A stretch of DNA of 64,000 nucleotides, taken from positions 7,946,255 to 8,010,254 of the forward strand of contig NC_060965.1 in the NCBI RefSeq assembly GCF_910589235.1. Reading direction: 5' to 3'. Below are positions 40,401 to 54,975 of the stretch, piece by piece. The number at the start of each line of letters is the position of its first letter. Position 1 is the stretch's first letter. Below the pieces are notes generated by a model. The model was not told where the DNA came from and did not search any database. It saw nothing but the letters and a program-made list of their open reading frames with translations. The DNA comes from Vespa crabro. Lineage: Eukaryota; Arthropoda; Insecta; Hymenoptera; Vespidae. A program made the position numbers and the translations under genes.

Positions 40401-43400
40401 GTTGTTAGTGTTGTTATTGTTATTATTGTTATTTTTGATATTATTGTTATTATCGTTGTTATTGTTATTATTGTGATTATTGTTATTATTGTTATTATTG
40501 TTATTATTGTTATTATTGTTATTGTTATTGTTATTATTGTTATTATTGTTATTATTGTTATTATCGTTATTATTATTAATATTGCTATTATTGTTATCTT
40601 TGATATTATTTTTATTAATGTTATTGTTATTGTTATTGTTATTGTTATTATTGTTATTATTGTTATTATTGTTATTATTGTTGTTATTGTTATTATTGTA
40701 ATTATTGTTATTATTGTTATTATTGTTATTATTATTATTTTTGTTATTATTGTTGTTATTTTTGTTATTGTTATTATTGTTATTATTGTTATTGTTATTG
40801 TTATTGTTATTGTTATTGTTATTATTGTTATTATTGTTATTATTGTTATTGTTATTGTTATTGTTATTGTTATTGTTATTGTTATTATTGTTATTATTGT
40901 TATTATTGTTGTTATTGTTATTATTGTGATTATTGTTATTATTGTTATTATTGTTATTATTGTTGTTATTGTTATTATTGTAATTATTGTTATTATTGTT
41001 ATTATTGTTATTGTTATTGTTATTGTTATTGTTATTGTTATTATTATTATTATTGTTATTATTGTTATTGTTGTTATTATTGTTATTATCGTTAATATTG
41101 TTATTATTGTTATTATTGTTATTATTGTTATTATTCTTGTTGTTATTATTTTTATTATTGTTATTATTGTTATTATTGTTATTATTTTTATTGTTGTTAT
41201 TATTGTTATTATCGTTGTTATTGTTATTATTGTGATTATTGTTATGATTGTTATTATTGTTATTGTTATTGTTATTATTGTTATTATTGTTATTATTGTA
41301 ATTATTGTTGTTAGTGTTATTATTGTAATTATTGTTATTATTGTTATTATTGTTATTGATGTTGTTATTACTGTTATTATTGTTATTACTGTTATTATTG
41401 TTATTATTGTTATTGTTGTTATTGTTGTTATTATTGCTATTATTGTTGTTGTTATCATTATTTTTATTATTGTTATTGTTATTGTTATTGTTATTGTTAT
41501 TATTGTTATTATTGTTATTATTGTTATTGTTGTTATTATTGTTATTATCGTTAATATTGTTATTATTGTTATTATTGTTATTATTGTTACTATTGCTTTT
41601 GTTATTATTATTTTTATTATTGTTATTATTGTTATTATTGTTGTTATTGTTATTATTGTAATTATTGTTATCATTATTATTATTGTTATTGATGTTGTTA
41701 TTATTGTTATTATTGTTATTATTGTTATTATTGTTATTATAGTTATTGTTGTTATTGTTGTTATTATTGTTGTTATTTTTGTTATTGTTATTATTGTTAT
41801 TATTGTTATTATTGTTATTGTTGTTATTATTGTTATTATCGTTGTTATTGTTATTATTGTTATTGTTGTTATTGATGTTGTTATTATTGTTATTATTGTT
41901 ATTATTGTTATTATTGTTATTATTGTTATTATTGTTATTGTTGTTATTGTTGTTATTATTGCTATTATTGTTGTTGTTATTAATATTTTTATTATTGTTA
42001 TTTTTATTGTTATTGTTATTGTTATTGTTATTGTTATTATTGCTATTATTGTTATTATTGTTATTGTTGTTATTATTGTTATTATCGTTAATATTGTTAT
42101 TATTGGTATTATTGTTATTATTGTTACTATTGCTTTTGTTATTATTATTTTTATTATTGTTATTATTGTTATTATTGTTGTTATTGTTATTATTGTAATT
42201 ATTGTTATCATTGTTATTATTGTTATTGATGTTGTTATTATTGTTATTATTGTTATTATTGTTATTATAGTTATTGTTGTTATTGTTGTTATTATTGTTG
42301 TTATTTTTGTTATTGTTATTATTGTTATTATTGTTATTATTGTTATTGTTGTTATTATTGTTATTATCGTTGTTATTGTTATTATTGTTATTGTTGTTAT
42401 TGATGTTGTTATTATTGTTATTATTGTTATTATTGTTATTATTGTTATTATTGTTATTGTTGTTATTGTTGTTATTATTGCTATTATTGTTGTTGTTATT
42501 AATATTTTTATTATTGTTATTTTTATTGTTATTGTTATTGTTATTGTTATTGTTATTATTGCTATTATTGTTATTATTGTTATTGTTGTTATTATTGTTA
42601 TTATCGTTAATATTGTTATTATTGCTATTATTGCTATTATTGTTAATATTTTTATTGTTGGTATTATTGTTACTATTCTTGTTTTTGTTATTATTGTCAT
42701 TATTGTTATTATTGTTGTTATTGTTATTGTTGTTATTATTGTTATTATCGTTAATATTGTTATTATTGCTATTATTGCTATTATTGTTAATATTTTTATT
42801 GTTGTCATTATTGTTACTATTGTTGTTATTGTTGTTATTGTTATTATTGTTATTATTGTTATTATTGTTATTATTGTAATTATTGTTATTATTGTTATTA
42901 TTGTTATTGATGTTGTTAATATTGTTACTATTGTTATTGTTATTGTTGTTATTATTGTTATTATCGTTGTTATTGTTATTATTGTTATTTTTGTTATTAT
43001 TTTTATTATTGTTATTGTTATTGTTTTTGTTATTTTTAATGTTATTGTTATTATTGTTTTTATTGCTTTTATTGTTATTGTTGTTATTATTTTTATTAAT
43101 GTTATTGTTATTGTTATTGTTATTGTTATTATTGTTATTATTGTTATCATTGTTATTATTGTTGTTATTGTTATTATTGTTATTGATTTTGTTATTATTG
43201 TTATTAATGTTATTATTGTTATTATTGTTATTGTTATTATTGTTATTATAGTTATTGTTGTTATTGTTGTTATTATTGTTGTTATTTTTGTTATTGTTAT
43301 TATTGTTATTATTGTTATTATTGTTATTGTTGTTATTATTGTTATTATTATTATTGTTGTTATTATTGTTGTTATTTTTGTTATTGTTATTATTGTTATT

Positions 43401-43439
43401 ATTGTTATTGTTGTTATTATTGTTGTTATTGTTATTATT

Positions 43440-43530
43440 GTAATTATTGTTATTGTTATTATTGTTATTATCGTTGTTATTGTTATTATTGTGATTATTG
43501 TTATTATTGTTATTATTGTTATTATTCTTA
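43440..43530. repeat. Deletion site: one 255-bp repeat lost in unit 4
   Basis: From the start cassette to TTATGTTTATTA is about 1102 bp in units 0, 1, 2, 3 and 5, but only about 844 bp here. A single CTTATT word (C at 43528) remains, and the preceding TTTTT cassette (43255-43443) ends early at a GTAATT word. The missing length, about 258 bp, is close to one 255-bp repeat. Confidence 0.65.
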
Positions 43531-44009
43531 TTGTTATTGTTATTATTGTTATTATTGTTATTATTGTTGTTATTGTTATTATTGTAATTATTGTTATCAT
43601 TGTTATTATTGTTATTGATGTTGTTATTATTGTTATTATTGTTATTATTGTTATTATTGTCATTATAGTTATTGTTGTTATTGTTGTTATTATTGTTGTT
43701 ATTTTTGTTATTGTTTTTATTGTTATTATGTTTATTATTGTTATTGTTGTTATTAATGTTATTATCGTTGTTATTGTTATTATTGTGATTATTGTTATTA
43801 TTGTTATTATTGGTATTGTTATTGTTATTATTGTTATTATTGTTATTATTGTTGTTATTGTTATTATTGTAATTATTGTTATTATTGTTATTATTGTTAT
43901 TGATGTTGTTATTATTACTGTTATTATTGTTTTTATTGATATTATTGTTATTATTGTTATTATTGTTATTATCGTTATTATCGTTATAATTGTTATTATT
44001 GTTATTATC

Positions 44010-47000
44010 GTTACTATTGTTATTATTGTTATTATTGTTATTATTTTTATTATTGTTACTATAGTTATTATTGTTATTATTGTTATAATTGTTATTACTG
44101 TTATTATTGTTATTATTGTTATTATAGTTATTATTGTTATTATTGTTATTATTGTTATTATTGGTATAATTTTTAGAATTGTTATTATTGTTATTATTGT
44201 TATTATTGTGATTATTGTTATTATTGTTATTATTGTTATTAATGTTATTGTTACTGTTATTATTGTTATTATTGTTAATATTGTTATTGTTGTTATTATT
44301 GTTATTATTGTTATTGTTTTTATTATTGTTGTTATTGTTGTTATTGTTATTATTGTTATTATTGTAATTCTTGTTATTATTGTTATTATTGTTATTGATG
44401 TTGTTATTATTGTTATTATTGTTATTATTGTTATTATTGTTATTGTTGTTATTATTGTTGTTATTGTTGTTATTATTGCTATTATTGTTATTGTTGTTAT
44501 TATTGTTATTATTGTTATTATTGTTATTATTGTTATTGTTGTTATTATTGTTATTATCGTTGTTATTGTTATTATTTTGATTATTGTTATTATTGTTATT
44601 TTTGTTATTGTTATTGTTATTATTGTTATTATTGTTGTTATTGTTATTATTGTAATTATTGTTATTATTGTTATTATTGTTATTGATGTTGTTATTATTG
44701 TTAATATTGTTGTTGTTATTATTATTTTTATTATTGTTATTGTTATTGTTATTGTTATTGTTATTGTTATTGTTATTATTGTTATTATTGTTATTATTGT
44801 TATTGTTGTTATTATTGTTATTATCGTTAATATTGTTATTATTGTTATTATTGTTATTATTGTTATTATTGATGTTGTTGTTATTATTTTTATTATTGTT
44901 ATTATTGTTATTATTGTTGTTATTGTTATTATTGTAATTATTGTTATCATTGTTATTATTGTTATTGATGTTGTTATTATTGTTATTATTGTTATTTTTG
45001 TTATTATTTTTATTATTGTTATTGTTATTGTTATTGTTATTTTTAATGTTATTGTTATTATTGTTATTATTGCTTTTATTGTTATTGTTGTTATTATTGC
45101 TATTATTGTTGTTGTTATTAATATTTTTATTATTGTTATTGTTATTGTTATAGTTATTGTTATTGTTATTATTGCTGTTATTGTTATTATTGTTATTGTT
45201 GTTATTATTGTTATTATCGTTAATATTGTTATTATTGCTATTATTGCTATTATTGTTAATATTTTTATTGTTGGTATTATTGTTACTATTCTTGTTATTG
45301 TTATTATTGTTATTATTGTTATTATTGTTATTATTGTTGTTATTGTTATTGTTGTTATTATTGTTATTATCGTTAATATTGTTATTATTGCTATTATTGC
45401 TATTATTGTTAATATTTTTATTGTTGTCATTATTGTTACTATTGTTGTTATTGTTGTTATTGTTACTATTGTTGTTATTGTTGTTATTGTTATTATTGTT
45501 ATTATTGTTATTATTGTTATTATTGTTGTTATTGTTATTGTTATTATTGTTATTATTGTTATTATTGTTACTATTGTTATTGTTATTGTTGTTATTATTG
45601 TTATTATCGTTGTTATTGTTATTATTGTTATTTTTGTTATTATTTTTATTATTGTTATTATTGTTACTATTGTTGTTATTGTTGTTATTGTTATTATTGT
45701 TATTATTGTTATTATTGTTATTATTGTTGTTATTGTTATTGTTATTATTGTTATTATTGTTATTATTGTTACTATTGTTATCGTTATTGTTGTTATTATT
45801 GTTATTGTTGTTACTATTGCTATTATTGTTGTTGTTATTAATATTTTTATTATTGTTATTGTTATTGTTATTGTTATTGTTATTGTTATTGTTATTGTTA
45901 TTATTGCTATTATTGTTATTATTGTTATTGTTGTTATTATTGTTATTATCGTTAATATTGTTATTATTGCTATTATTGCTATTATTGTTAATATTTTTAT
46001 TGTTGGTATTATTGTTACTATTGTTGTTATTGTTATTAATGTTATTATTGTTATTATTGTTATTATTGTTGTTATTGTTATTGTTGTTATTATTGTTATT
46101 ATCGTTAATATTGTTATTATTGCTATTATTGCTATTATTGTTAATATTTTTATTGTTGTCATTATTGTTACTATTGTTGTTATTGTTGTTATTGTTATTA
46201 TTGTTATTATTGTTATTATTGTTATTATTGTTGTTATTGTTATTGTTATTATTGTTATTATTGTTATTATTGTTATTATTGTTATTATTGTTGTTATTGT
46301 TATTGTTATTAATGTTATTATTGTTATTATTGTTACTATTGTTATTGTTATTGTTGTTATTATTGTTATTATCGTTGTTATTGTTATTATTGTTATTTTT
46401 GTTATTATTTTTATTATTGTTATTGTTATTGTTATTGTTATTTTTAATGTTATTGTTATTATTGTTATTATTGTTATTATTGCTTTTATTGTTATTGTTG
46501 TTATTATTTTTATTAATGTTATTGTTATTGTTATTGTTATTGTTATTATTGTTATTATTGTTATCATTGTTATTATTGTTGTTATTGTTATTATTGTAAT
46601 TATTATTATTATTGTTATTGATGTTGTTATTATTGTTATTAATGTTATTATTGTTATTATTGTTAATATTGTTATTATTGTTACTATTGTTATTATAGTT
46701 ATTGTTGTTATTGTTGTTATTATTGTTGTTATTTTTGTTATTGTTATTATTGTTATTATTGTTATTATTGTTATTGTTGTTATTATTGTTATTATTATTA
46801 TTGTTGTTATTATTGTTGTTATTTTTGTTATTGTTATTATTGTTATTATTGTTATTGTTGTTATTATTGTTGTTATTGTTATTATTGTTATTGTTGATAT
46901 TATTGTTATTATCGTTGTTATTGTTATTATTGTGATTATTGTTATTATTGTTATTATTGTTATTATTGTTATTATTGTTATTGTTATTGTTATTATTGTT

Positions 47001-48710
47001 ATTATTGTTATTATTGTTATTATCGTTATTATTATTAATATTGCTATTATTGTTATCTTTGATATTATTTTTATTAATGTTATTGTTATTGTTATTGTTA
47101 TTGTTATTATTGTTATTATTGTTATTATTGTTATTATTGTTATTATTGTTATTATTGTTATTATTGTTATTATTGTTATTATTGTTATTATTATTATTTT
47201 TGTTATTATTGTTGTTATTTTTGTTATTGTTATTATTGTTATTATTGTTATTGTTATTGTTATTGTTATTGTTATTGTTATTGTTATTATTGTTATTATT
47301 GTTATTATTGTTATTGTTATTTTTATTGTTATTGTTATTGTTATTGTTATTATTGTTATTATTGTTATTATTGTTGTTATTGTTATTATTGTTATTATTG
47401 TTATTATTGTTATTATTGTTATTATTGTTGTTATTGTTATTATTGTAATTATTGTTATTATTGTTATTATTGTTATTGTTATTGTTATTGTTATTGTTAT
47501 TGTTATTATTATTATTATTGTTATTATTGTTATTGTTGTTATTATTGTTATTATCGTTAATATTGTTATTATTGTTATTATTGTTATTATTGTTATTATT
47601 CTTGTTGTTATTATTTTTATTATTGTTATTATTGTTATTATTGTTATTATTTTTATTGTTGTTATTATTGTTATTATCGTTGTTATTGTTATTATTGTGA
47701 TTATTGTTATGATTTTTATTATTGTTATTGTTATTGTTATTATTGTTATTATTGTTATTATTGTAATTATTGTTGTTATTGTTATTATTGTAATTATTGT
47801 TATTATTGTTATTATTGTTATTGATGTTGTTATTACTGTTATTATTGTTATTACTGTTATTATTGTTATTATTGTTATTGTTGTTATTGTTGTTATTGTT
47901 ATTATTGTTATTGATGTTATTGTTATTATTGTTGTTATTCTTATTATTGTGATTATTGTTATTATTGTTATTATTTTTATTGATGTTGTTATTATTGTTA
48001 TTATTGTTATTATTGTTATTGTTGTTATTGTTGTTATTATTGCTATTATTGTTGTTGTTATTATTATTTTTATTATTGTTATTGTTATTGTTATTGTTAT
48101 TATTACTGTTATTATTGTTTTTATTGATATTATTGTTATTATTGTTATTATTGTTATTATCGTTATTATCGTTATAATTGTTATTATTGTTATTATCGTT
48201 ATTATTGTTACTATTGTTATTATTGTTATTATTGTTACTATTTTTATTATTGTTACTATAGTTATTATTGTTATTATTGTTATAATTGTTATTACTGTTA
48301 TTATTGTTATTATTGTTATTATAGTTATTATTGTTATTATTGTTATTATTGTTATTATTGGTATAATTTTTAGAATTGTTATTATTGTTATTATTGTTAT
48401 TATTGTGATTATTGTTATTATTGTTATTATTGTTATTTATGTTATTGTTACTGTTATTATTGTTATTATTGTTATTATTGTTATTGTTGTTATTATTGTT
48501 ATTATTGTTATTGTTTTTATTATTGTTGTTATTGTTGTTATTGTTATTATTGTTATTATTGTAATTATTGTTATTATTGTTATTATTGTTATTGATGTTG
48601 TTATTATTGTTATTATTGTTATTATTGTTATTATTGTTATTGTTGTTATTATTGTTGTTATTGTTGTTATTATTGCTATTATTGTTATTGTTGTTATTAT
48701 TGTTATTATT
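44010..48710. repeat. Left copy of a 4,701-bp tandem duplication
   Basis: This runs from the TTACTATTG word at 44010 to the junction at about 48.71 kb. The 18-bp word (44164), GTAATTCTTG (44366), cassettes at 44659, 44941 and 46702, TATCTTTGATATT (47054) and the block at 47956 all recur 4,701-4,707 bp to the right. At its right end the sequence follows the normal order (start of the block homologous to 53239) and then switches abruptly to a copy of 44010 onward. Confidence 0.82.
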
Positions 48711-51700
48711 GTTACTATTGTTATTATTGTTATTATTGTTATTATTTTTATTATTGTTACTATAGTTATTATTGTTATTATTGTTATAATTGTTATTACT
48801 GTTATTATTGTTATTATTGTTATTATAGTTATTATTGTTATTATTGTTATTATTGTTATTATTGGTATAATTTTTAGAATTGTTATTATTGTTATTATTG
48901 TTATTATTGTGATTATTGTTATTATTGTTATTATTGTTATTAATGTTATTGTTACTGTTATTATTGTTATTATTGTTAATATTGTTATTGTTGTTATTAT
49001 TGTTATTATTGTTATTGTTTTTATTATTGTTGTTATTGTTGTTATTGTTATTATTGTTATTATTGTAATTCTTGTTATTATTGTTATTATTGTTATTGAT
49101 GTTGTTATTATTGTTATTATTGTTATTATTGTTATTATTGTTATTGTTGTTATTATTGTTGTTATTGTTGTTATTATTGCTATTATTGTTATTGTTGTTA
49201 TTATTGTTATTATTGTTATTATTGTTATTATTGTTATTGTTGTTATTATTGTTATTATCGTTGTTATTGTTATTATTTTGATTATTGTTATTATTGTTAT
49301 TTTTGTTATTGTTATTGTTATTATTGTTATTATTGTTGTTATTGTTATTATTGTAATTATTGTTATTATTGTTATTATTGTTATTGATGTTGTTATTATT
49401 GTTATTATTGTTGTTGTTATTATTATTTTTATTATTGTTATTGTTATTGTTATTGTTATTGTTATTGTTATTGTTATTATTGTTATTATTGTTATTATTG
49501 TTATTGTTGTTATTATTGTTATTATCGTTAATATTGTTATTATTGTTATTATTGTTATTATTGTTATTATTGATGTTGTTGTTATTATTTTTATTATTGT
49601 TATTATTGTTATTATTGTTGTTATTGTTATTATTGTAATTATTGTTATCATTGTTATTATTGTTATTGATGTTGTTATTATTGTTATTATTGTTATTTTT
49701 GTTATTATTTTTATTATTGTTATTGTTATTGTTATTGTTATTGTTATTTTTAATGTTATTGTTATTATTGTTATTATTGCTTTTATTGTTATTGTTGTTA
49801 TTATTGCTATTATTGTTGTTGTTATTAATATTTTTATTATTGTTATTGTTATTGTTATAGTTATTGTTATTGTTATTATTGCTGTTATTGTTATTATTGT
49901 TATTGTTGTTATTATTGTTATTATCGTTAATATTGTTATTATTGCTATTATTGCTATTATTGTTAATATTTTTATTGTTGGTATTATTGTTACTATTCTT
50001 GTTATTGTTATTATTGTAATTATTGTTATTATTGTTATTATTGTTGTTATTGTTATTGTTGTTATTATTGTTATTATCGTTAATATTGTTATTATTGCTA
50101 TTATTGCTATTATTGTTAATATTTTTATTGTTGTCATTATTGTTACTATTGTTGTTATTGTTGTTATTGTTACTATTGTTGTTATTGTTGTTATTGTTAT
50201 TATTGTTATTATTGTTATTATTGTTATTATTGTTGTTATTGTTATTGTTATTATTGTTATTATTGTTATTATTGTTACTATTGTTATTGTTATTGTTGTT
50301 ATTATTGTTATTATCGTTGTTATTGTTATTATTGTTATTTTTGTTATTATTTTTATTATTGTTATTATTGTTACTATTGTTGTTATTGTTGTTATTGTTA
50401 TTATTGTTATTATTGTTATTATTGTTATTATTGTTGTTATTGTTATTGTTATTATTGTTATTATTGTTATTATTGTTACTATTGTTATCGTTATTGTTGT
50501 TATTATTGTTATTGTTGTTATTATTGCTATTATTGTTGTTGTTATTAATATTTTTATTATTGTTATTGTTATTGTTATTGTTATTGTTATTGTTATTGTT
50601 ATTGTTATTATTGCTATTATTGTTATTATTGTTATTGTTGTTATTATTGTTATTATCGTTAATATTGTTATTATTGCTATTATTGCTATTATTGTTAATA
50701 TTTTTATTGTTGGTATTATTGTTACTATTGTTGTTATTGTTATTATTGTTATTATTGTTATTATTGTTATTATTGTTGTTATTGTTATTGTTGTTATTAT
50801 TGTTATTATCGTTAATATTGTTATTATTGCTATTATTGCTATTATTGTTAATATTTTTATTGTTGTCATTATTGTTACTATTGTTGTTATTGTTGTTATT
50901 GTTATTATTGTTATTATTGTTATTATTGTTATTATTGTTGTTATTGTTATTGTTATTATTGTTATTATTGTTATTATTGTTATTATTGTTATTATTGTTG
51001 TTATTGTTATTGTTATTAATGTTATTATTGTTATTATTGTTACTATTGTTATTGTTATTGTTGTTATTATTGTTATTATCGTTGTTATTGTTATTATTGT
51101 TATTTTTGTTATTATTTTTATTATTGTTATTGTTATTGTTATTGTTATTTTTAATGTTATTGTTATTATTGTTATTATTGTTATTATTGCTTTTATTGTT
51201 ATTGTTGTTATTATTTTTATTAATGTTATTGTTATTGTTATTGTTATTGTTATTATTGTTATTATTGTTATCATTGTTATTATTGTTGTTATTGTTATTA
51301 TTGTAATTATTATTATTATTGTTATTGATGTTGTTATTATTGTTATTAATGTTATTATTGTTATTATTGTTAATATTGTTATTATTGTTACTATTGTTAT
51401 TATAGTTATTGTTATTATTGTTGTTATTATTGTTGTTATTTTTGTTATTGTTATTATTGTTATTATTGTTATTATTGTTATTGTTGTTATTATTGTTATT
51501 ATTATTATTGTTGTTATTATTGTTGTTATTTTTGTTATTGTTATTATTGTTATTATTGTTATTGTTGTTATTATTGTTGTTATTGTTATTATTGTTATTG
51601 TTGATATTATTGTTATTATCGTTGTTATTGTTATTATTGTGATTATTGTTATTATTGTTATTATTGTTATTATTGTTATTATTGTTATTGTTATTGTTAT

Positions 51701-53381
51701 TATTGTTATTATTGTTATTATTGTTATTATCGTTATTATTATTAATATTGCTATTATTGTTATCTTTGATATTATTTTTATTAATGTTATTGTTATTGTT
51801 ATTGTTATTGTTATTATTGTTATTATTGTTATTATTGTTATTATTGTTGTTATTGTTATTATTGTTATTATTGTTATTATTGTTATTATTGTTATTATTA
51901 TTATTTTTGTTATTATTGTTGTTATTTTTGTTATTGTTATTATTGTTATTATTGTTATTGTTATTGTTATTGTTATTGTTATTGTTATTGTTATTATTGT
52001 TATTATTGTTATTATTGTTATTGTTATTTTTATTGTTATTGTTATTGTTATTGTTATTATTGTTATTATTGTTATTATTGTTGTTATTGTTATTATTGTT
52101 ATTATTGTTATTATTGTTATTATTGTTATTATTGTTGTTATTGTTATTATTGTAATTATTGTTATTATTGTTATTATTGTTATTGTTATTGTTATTGTTA
52201 TTGTTATTGTTATTATTATTATTATTGTTATTATTGTTATTGTTGTTATTATTGTTATTATCGTTAATATTGTTATTATTGTTATTATTGTTATTATTGT
52301 TATTATTCTTGTTGTTATTATTTTTATTATTGTTATTATTGTTATTATTGTTATTATTTTTATTGTTGTTATTATTGTTATTATCGTTGTTATTGTTATT
52401 ATTGTGATTATTGTTATGATTTTTATTATTGTTATTGTTATTGTTATTATTGTTATTATTGTTATTATTGTAATTATTGTTGTTATTGTTATTATTGTAA
52501 TTATTGTTATTATTGTTATTATTGTTATTGATGTTGTTATTACTGTTATTATTGTTATTACTGTTATTATTGTTATTATTGTTATTGTTGTTATTGTTGT
52601 TATTGTTATTATTGTTATTAATGTTATTGTTATTATTGTTGTTATTCTTATTATTGTAATTATTGTTATTATTGTTATTATTTTTATTGATGTTGTTATT
52701 ATTGTTATTATTGTTATTATTGTTATTGTTGTTATTGTTGTTATTATTGCTATTATTGTTGTTGTTATTATTATTTTTATTATTGTTATTGTTATTGTTA
52801 TTGTTATTATTACTGTTATTATTGTTTTTATTGATATTATTGTTATTATTGTTATTATTGTTATTATCGTTATTATCGTTATAATTGTTATTATTGTTAT
52901 TATCGTTATTATTGTTACTATTGTTATTATTGTTATTATTGTTACTATTTTTATTATTGTTACTATAGTTATTATTGTTATTATTGTTATAATTGTTATT
53001 ACTGTTATTATTGTTATTATTGTTATTATAGTTATTATTGTTATTATTGTTATTATTGTTATTATTGTTATTATTGTGATTATTGTTATTATTGTTATTA
53101 TTGTTATTTATGTTATTGTTACTGTTATTATTGTTATTATTGTTATTATTGTTATTGTTGTTATTATTGTTATTATTGTTATTGTTTTTATTATTGTTGT
53201 TATTGTTGTTATTGTTATTATTGTTATTATTGTAATTATTGTTATTATTGTTATTATTGTTATTGATGTTGTTATTATTGTTATTATTGTTATTATTGTT
53301 ATTATTGTTATTGTTGTTATTATTGTTGTTATTGTTGTTATTATTGCTATTATTGTTATTGTTGTTATTATTGTTATTATT
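48711..53381. repeat. Right copy of the 4,701-bp tandem duplication
   Basis: This begins with the same TTACTATTG-to-TTACTATAG stretch as 44010 and ends by resuming the block interrupted at 48.71 kb, which is complete at 53239-53448. It differs from the left copy by a 6-bp hexamer gain between 49.6 and 51.4 kb, scattered substitutions such as a GTAATT word near 50.02 kb, and a 36-bp deletion near 53.07 kb that removed the 18-bp word. Confidence 0.8.
53050..53080. repeat. Site of a 36-bp deletion removing the 18-bp word
   Basis: From the ATAGTT word to the following GTGATT word is 84 bp in the left copy (48321 to 48405) and 48 bp here (53028 to 53076). The missing 36 bp include GTATAATTTTTAGAATTG. 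The deleted length is a multiple of 3, so the triplet phase is kept. Confidence 0.75.
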
Positions 53382-54251
53382 GTTATTATTGTTATTATTG
53401 TTATTGTTGTTATTATTGTTATTATCGTTGTTATTGTTATTATTTTGATTATTGTTATTATTGTTATTTTTGTTATTGTTATTGTTATTATTGTTATTAT
53501 TGTTATTATTGTTGTTATTGTTATTATTGTAATTATTGTTATTATTGTTATTATTGTTATTGATGTTGTTATTATTGTTATTATTGTTATTATTGTTATT
53601 ATTGTTATTGTTGTTATTGTTGTTATTATTGCTATTATTGTTGTTGTTATTATTACTTTTATTATTGTTATTGTTATTGTTATTGTTATTGTTATTGTTA
53701 TTGTTATTATTGTTATTATTGTTATTGTTGTTATTATTGTTATTATCGTTAATATTGTTATTATTGTTATTATTGTTATTATTGTTATTATTGTTGTTGT
53801 TGTTATTATTTTTATTATTGTTATTATTGTCATTATTGTTGTTATTGTTATTATTGTAATTATTGTTATCATTGTTATTATTGTTATTGATGTTGTTATT
53901 ATTGTTATTATTGTTATTATTGTTATTATTGTTATTATAGTTATTGTTGTTATTGTTGTTATTATTGTTGTAATTTTTGTTATTATTATTATTGTTATTA
54001 TTGTTATTATTGTTATTGTTGTTATTATTGTTATTATCGTTGTTATTGTTATTATTGTGATTATTGTTAATATTGTTATTATAGGTTTTGTTATTGTTAT
54101 TATTGTTATTATTGTTATTATTGTTGTTATTGTTATTATTGTAATTATTGTTATTATTGTTATTGTTGTTATTGATGTTGTTATTATTGTTATTATTGTT
54201 ATTATTGTTATTATTGTTATTATTGTTATTGTTGTTATTGTTGTTATTATT

Positions 54252-54975
54252 GCTATTATTGTTGTTGTTATTAATATTTTTATTATTGTTATTGTTATTG
54301 TTATTGTTATTGTTATTGTTATTGTTATTGTTATTATTGCTATTATTGTTATTATTGTTATTGTTGTTATTATTGTTATTATCGTTAATATTGTTATTAT
54401 TGCTATTTTTGCTATTATTGTTAATATTTTTATTGTTGGTATTATTGTTACTATTGTTGTTATTGTTATTAATGTTATTATTGTTATTATTGTTATTATT
54501 GTTGTTATTGTTATTGTTGTTATTATTGTTATTATCGTTAATATTGTTATTATTGCTATTATTGCTATTATTGTTAATATTTTTATTGTTGTCATTATTG
54601 TTACTATTGTTGTTATTGTTGTTATTGTTATTATTGTTATTATTGTTATTATTGTTATTATTGTTGTTATTGTTATTGTTATTATTGTTATTATTGTTAT
54701 TATTGTTATTATTGTTATTGTTGTTATTGTTGTTATTATTGCTATTATTGTTGTTGTTATTAATATTTTTATTATTGTTATTGTTATTGTTATTGTTATT
54801 GTTATTGTTATTGTTATTGTTATTATTGCTATTATTGTTATTATTGTTATTGTTGTTATTATTGTTATTATCGTTAATATTGTTATTATTGCTATTATTG
54901 CTATTATTGTTAATATTTTTATTGTTGGTATTATTGTTACTATTGTTGTTATTGTTATTAATGTTATTATTGTTA
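54252..54975. repeat. 489-bp partial tandem repeat in unit 4
   Basis: GCTATTATTGTTGTTG starts at 54252 and again at 54741. The second copy is cut off near 54975, where it joins a TTATCATTG word that normally follows a different cassette. A deletion must therefore have fused the second copy to the next block, removing a TTTTT cassette. Confidence 0.65.

Larger units (their letters stand above)
32333..42882. repeat. Higher-order unit 3 (10,550 bp)
   Basis: The order is the start cassette (32333), TTATGTTTATTA (33434), the 18-bp word (33881 and 35006), a -1 phase break (35537), GTTAATGATGTTG (35769), a section at about 36.08-36.49 kb missing from units 1 and 2, TATCTTTGATATT (36872 and 40595), the 906-bp tandem pair (about 37.1-38.9 kb), the GGTTTTG block (39.55 kb), a deletion junction near 40.39 kb and the closing cassettes (41.3-42.9 kb). 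Unit 3 has the most complete order between GTTAATGATGTTG and the 906-bp pair, so it is probably closest to the ancestral 10-kb form there (inference). Confidence 0.78.

Noticed and set aside
35531..46567. Thr/Ile-rich minus frames up to 3,678 codons (also 7727-12910, 17872-23055, 24751-31662 and 53108-63949) resembling Thr-rich surface proteins
   Set aside because: They are ATA/ACA readings of the same array, with boundaries at single variant words. There is no signal sequence, cysteine or other feature.
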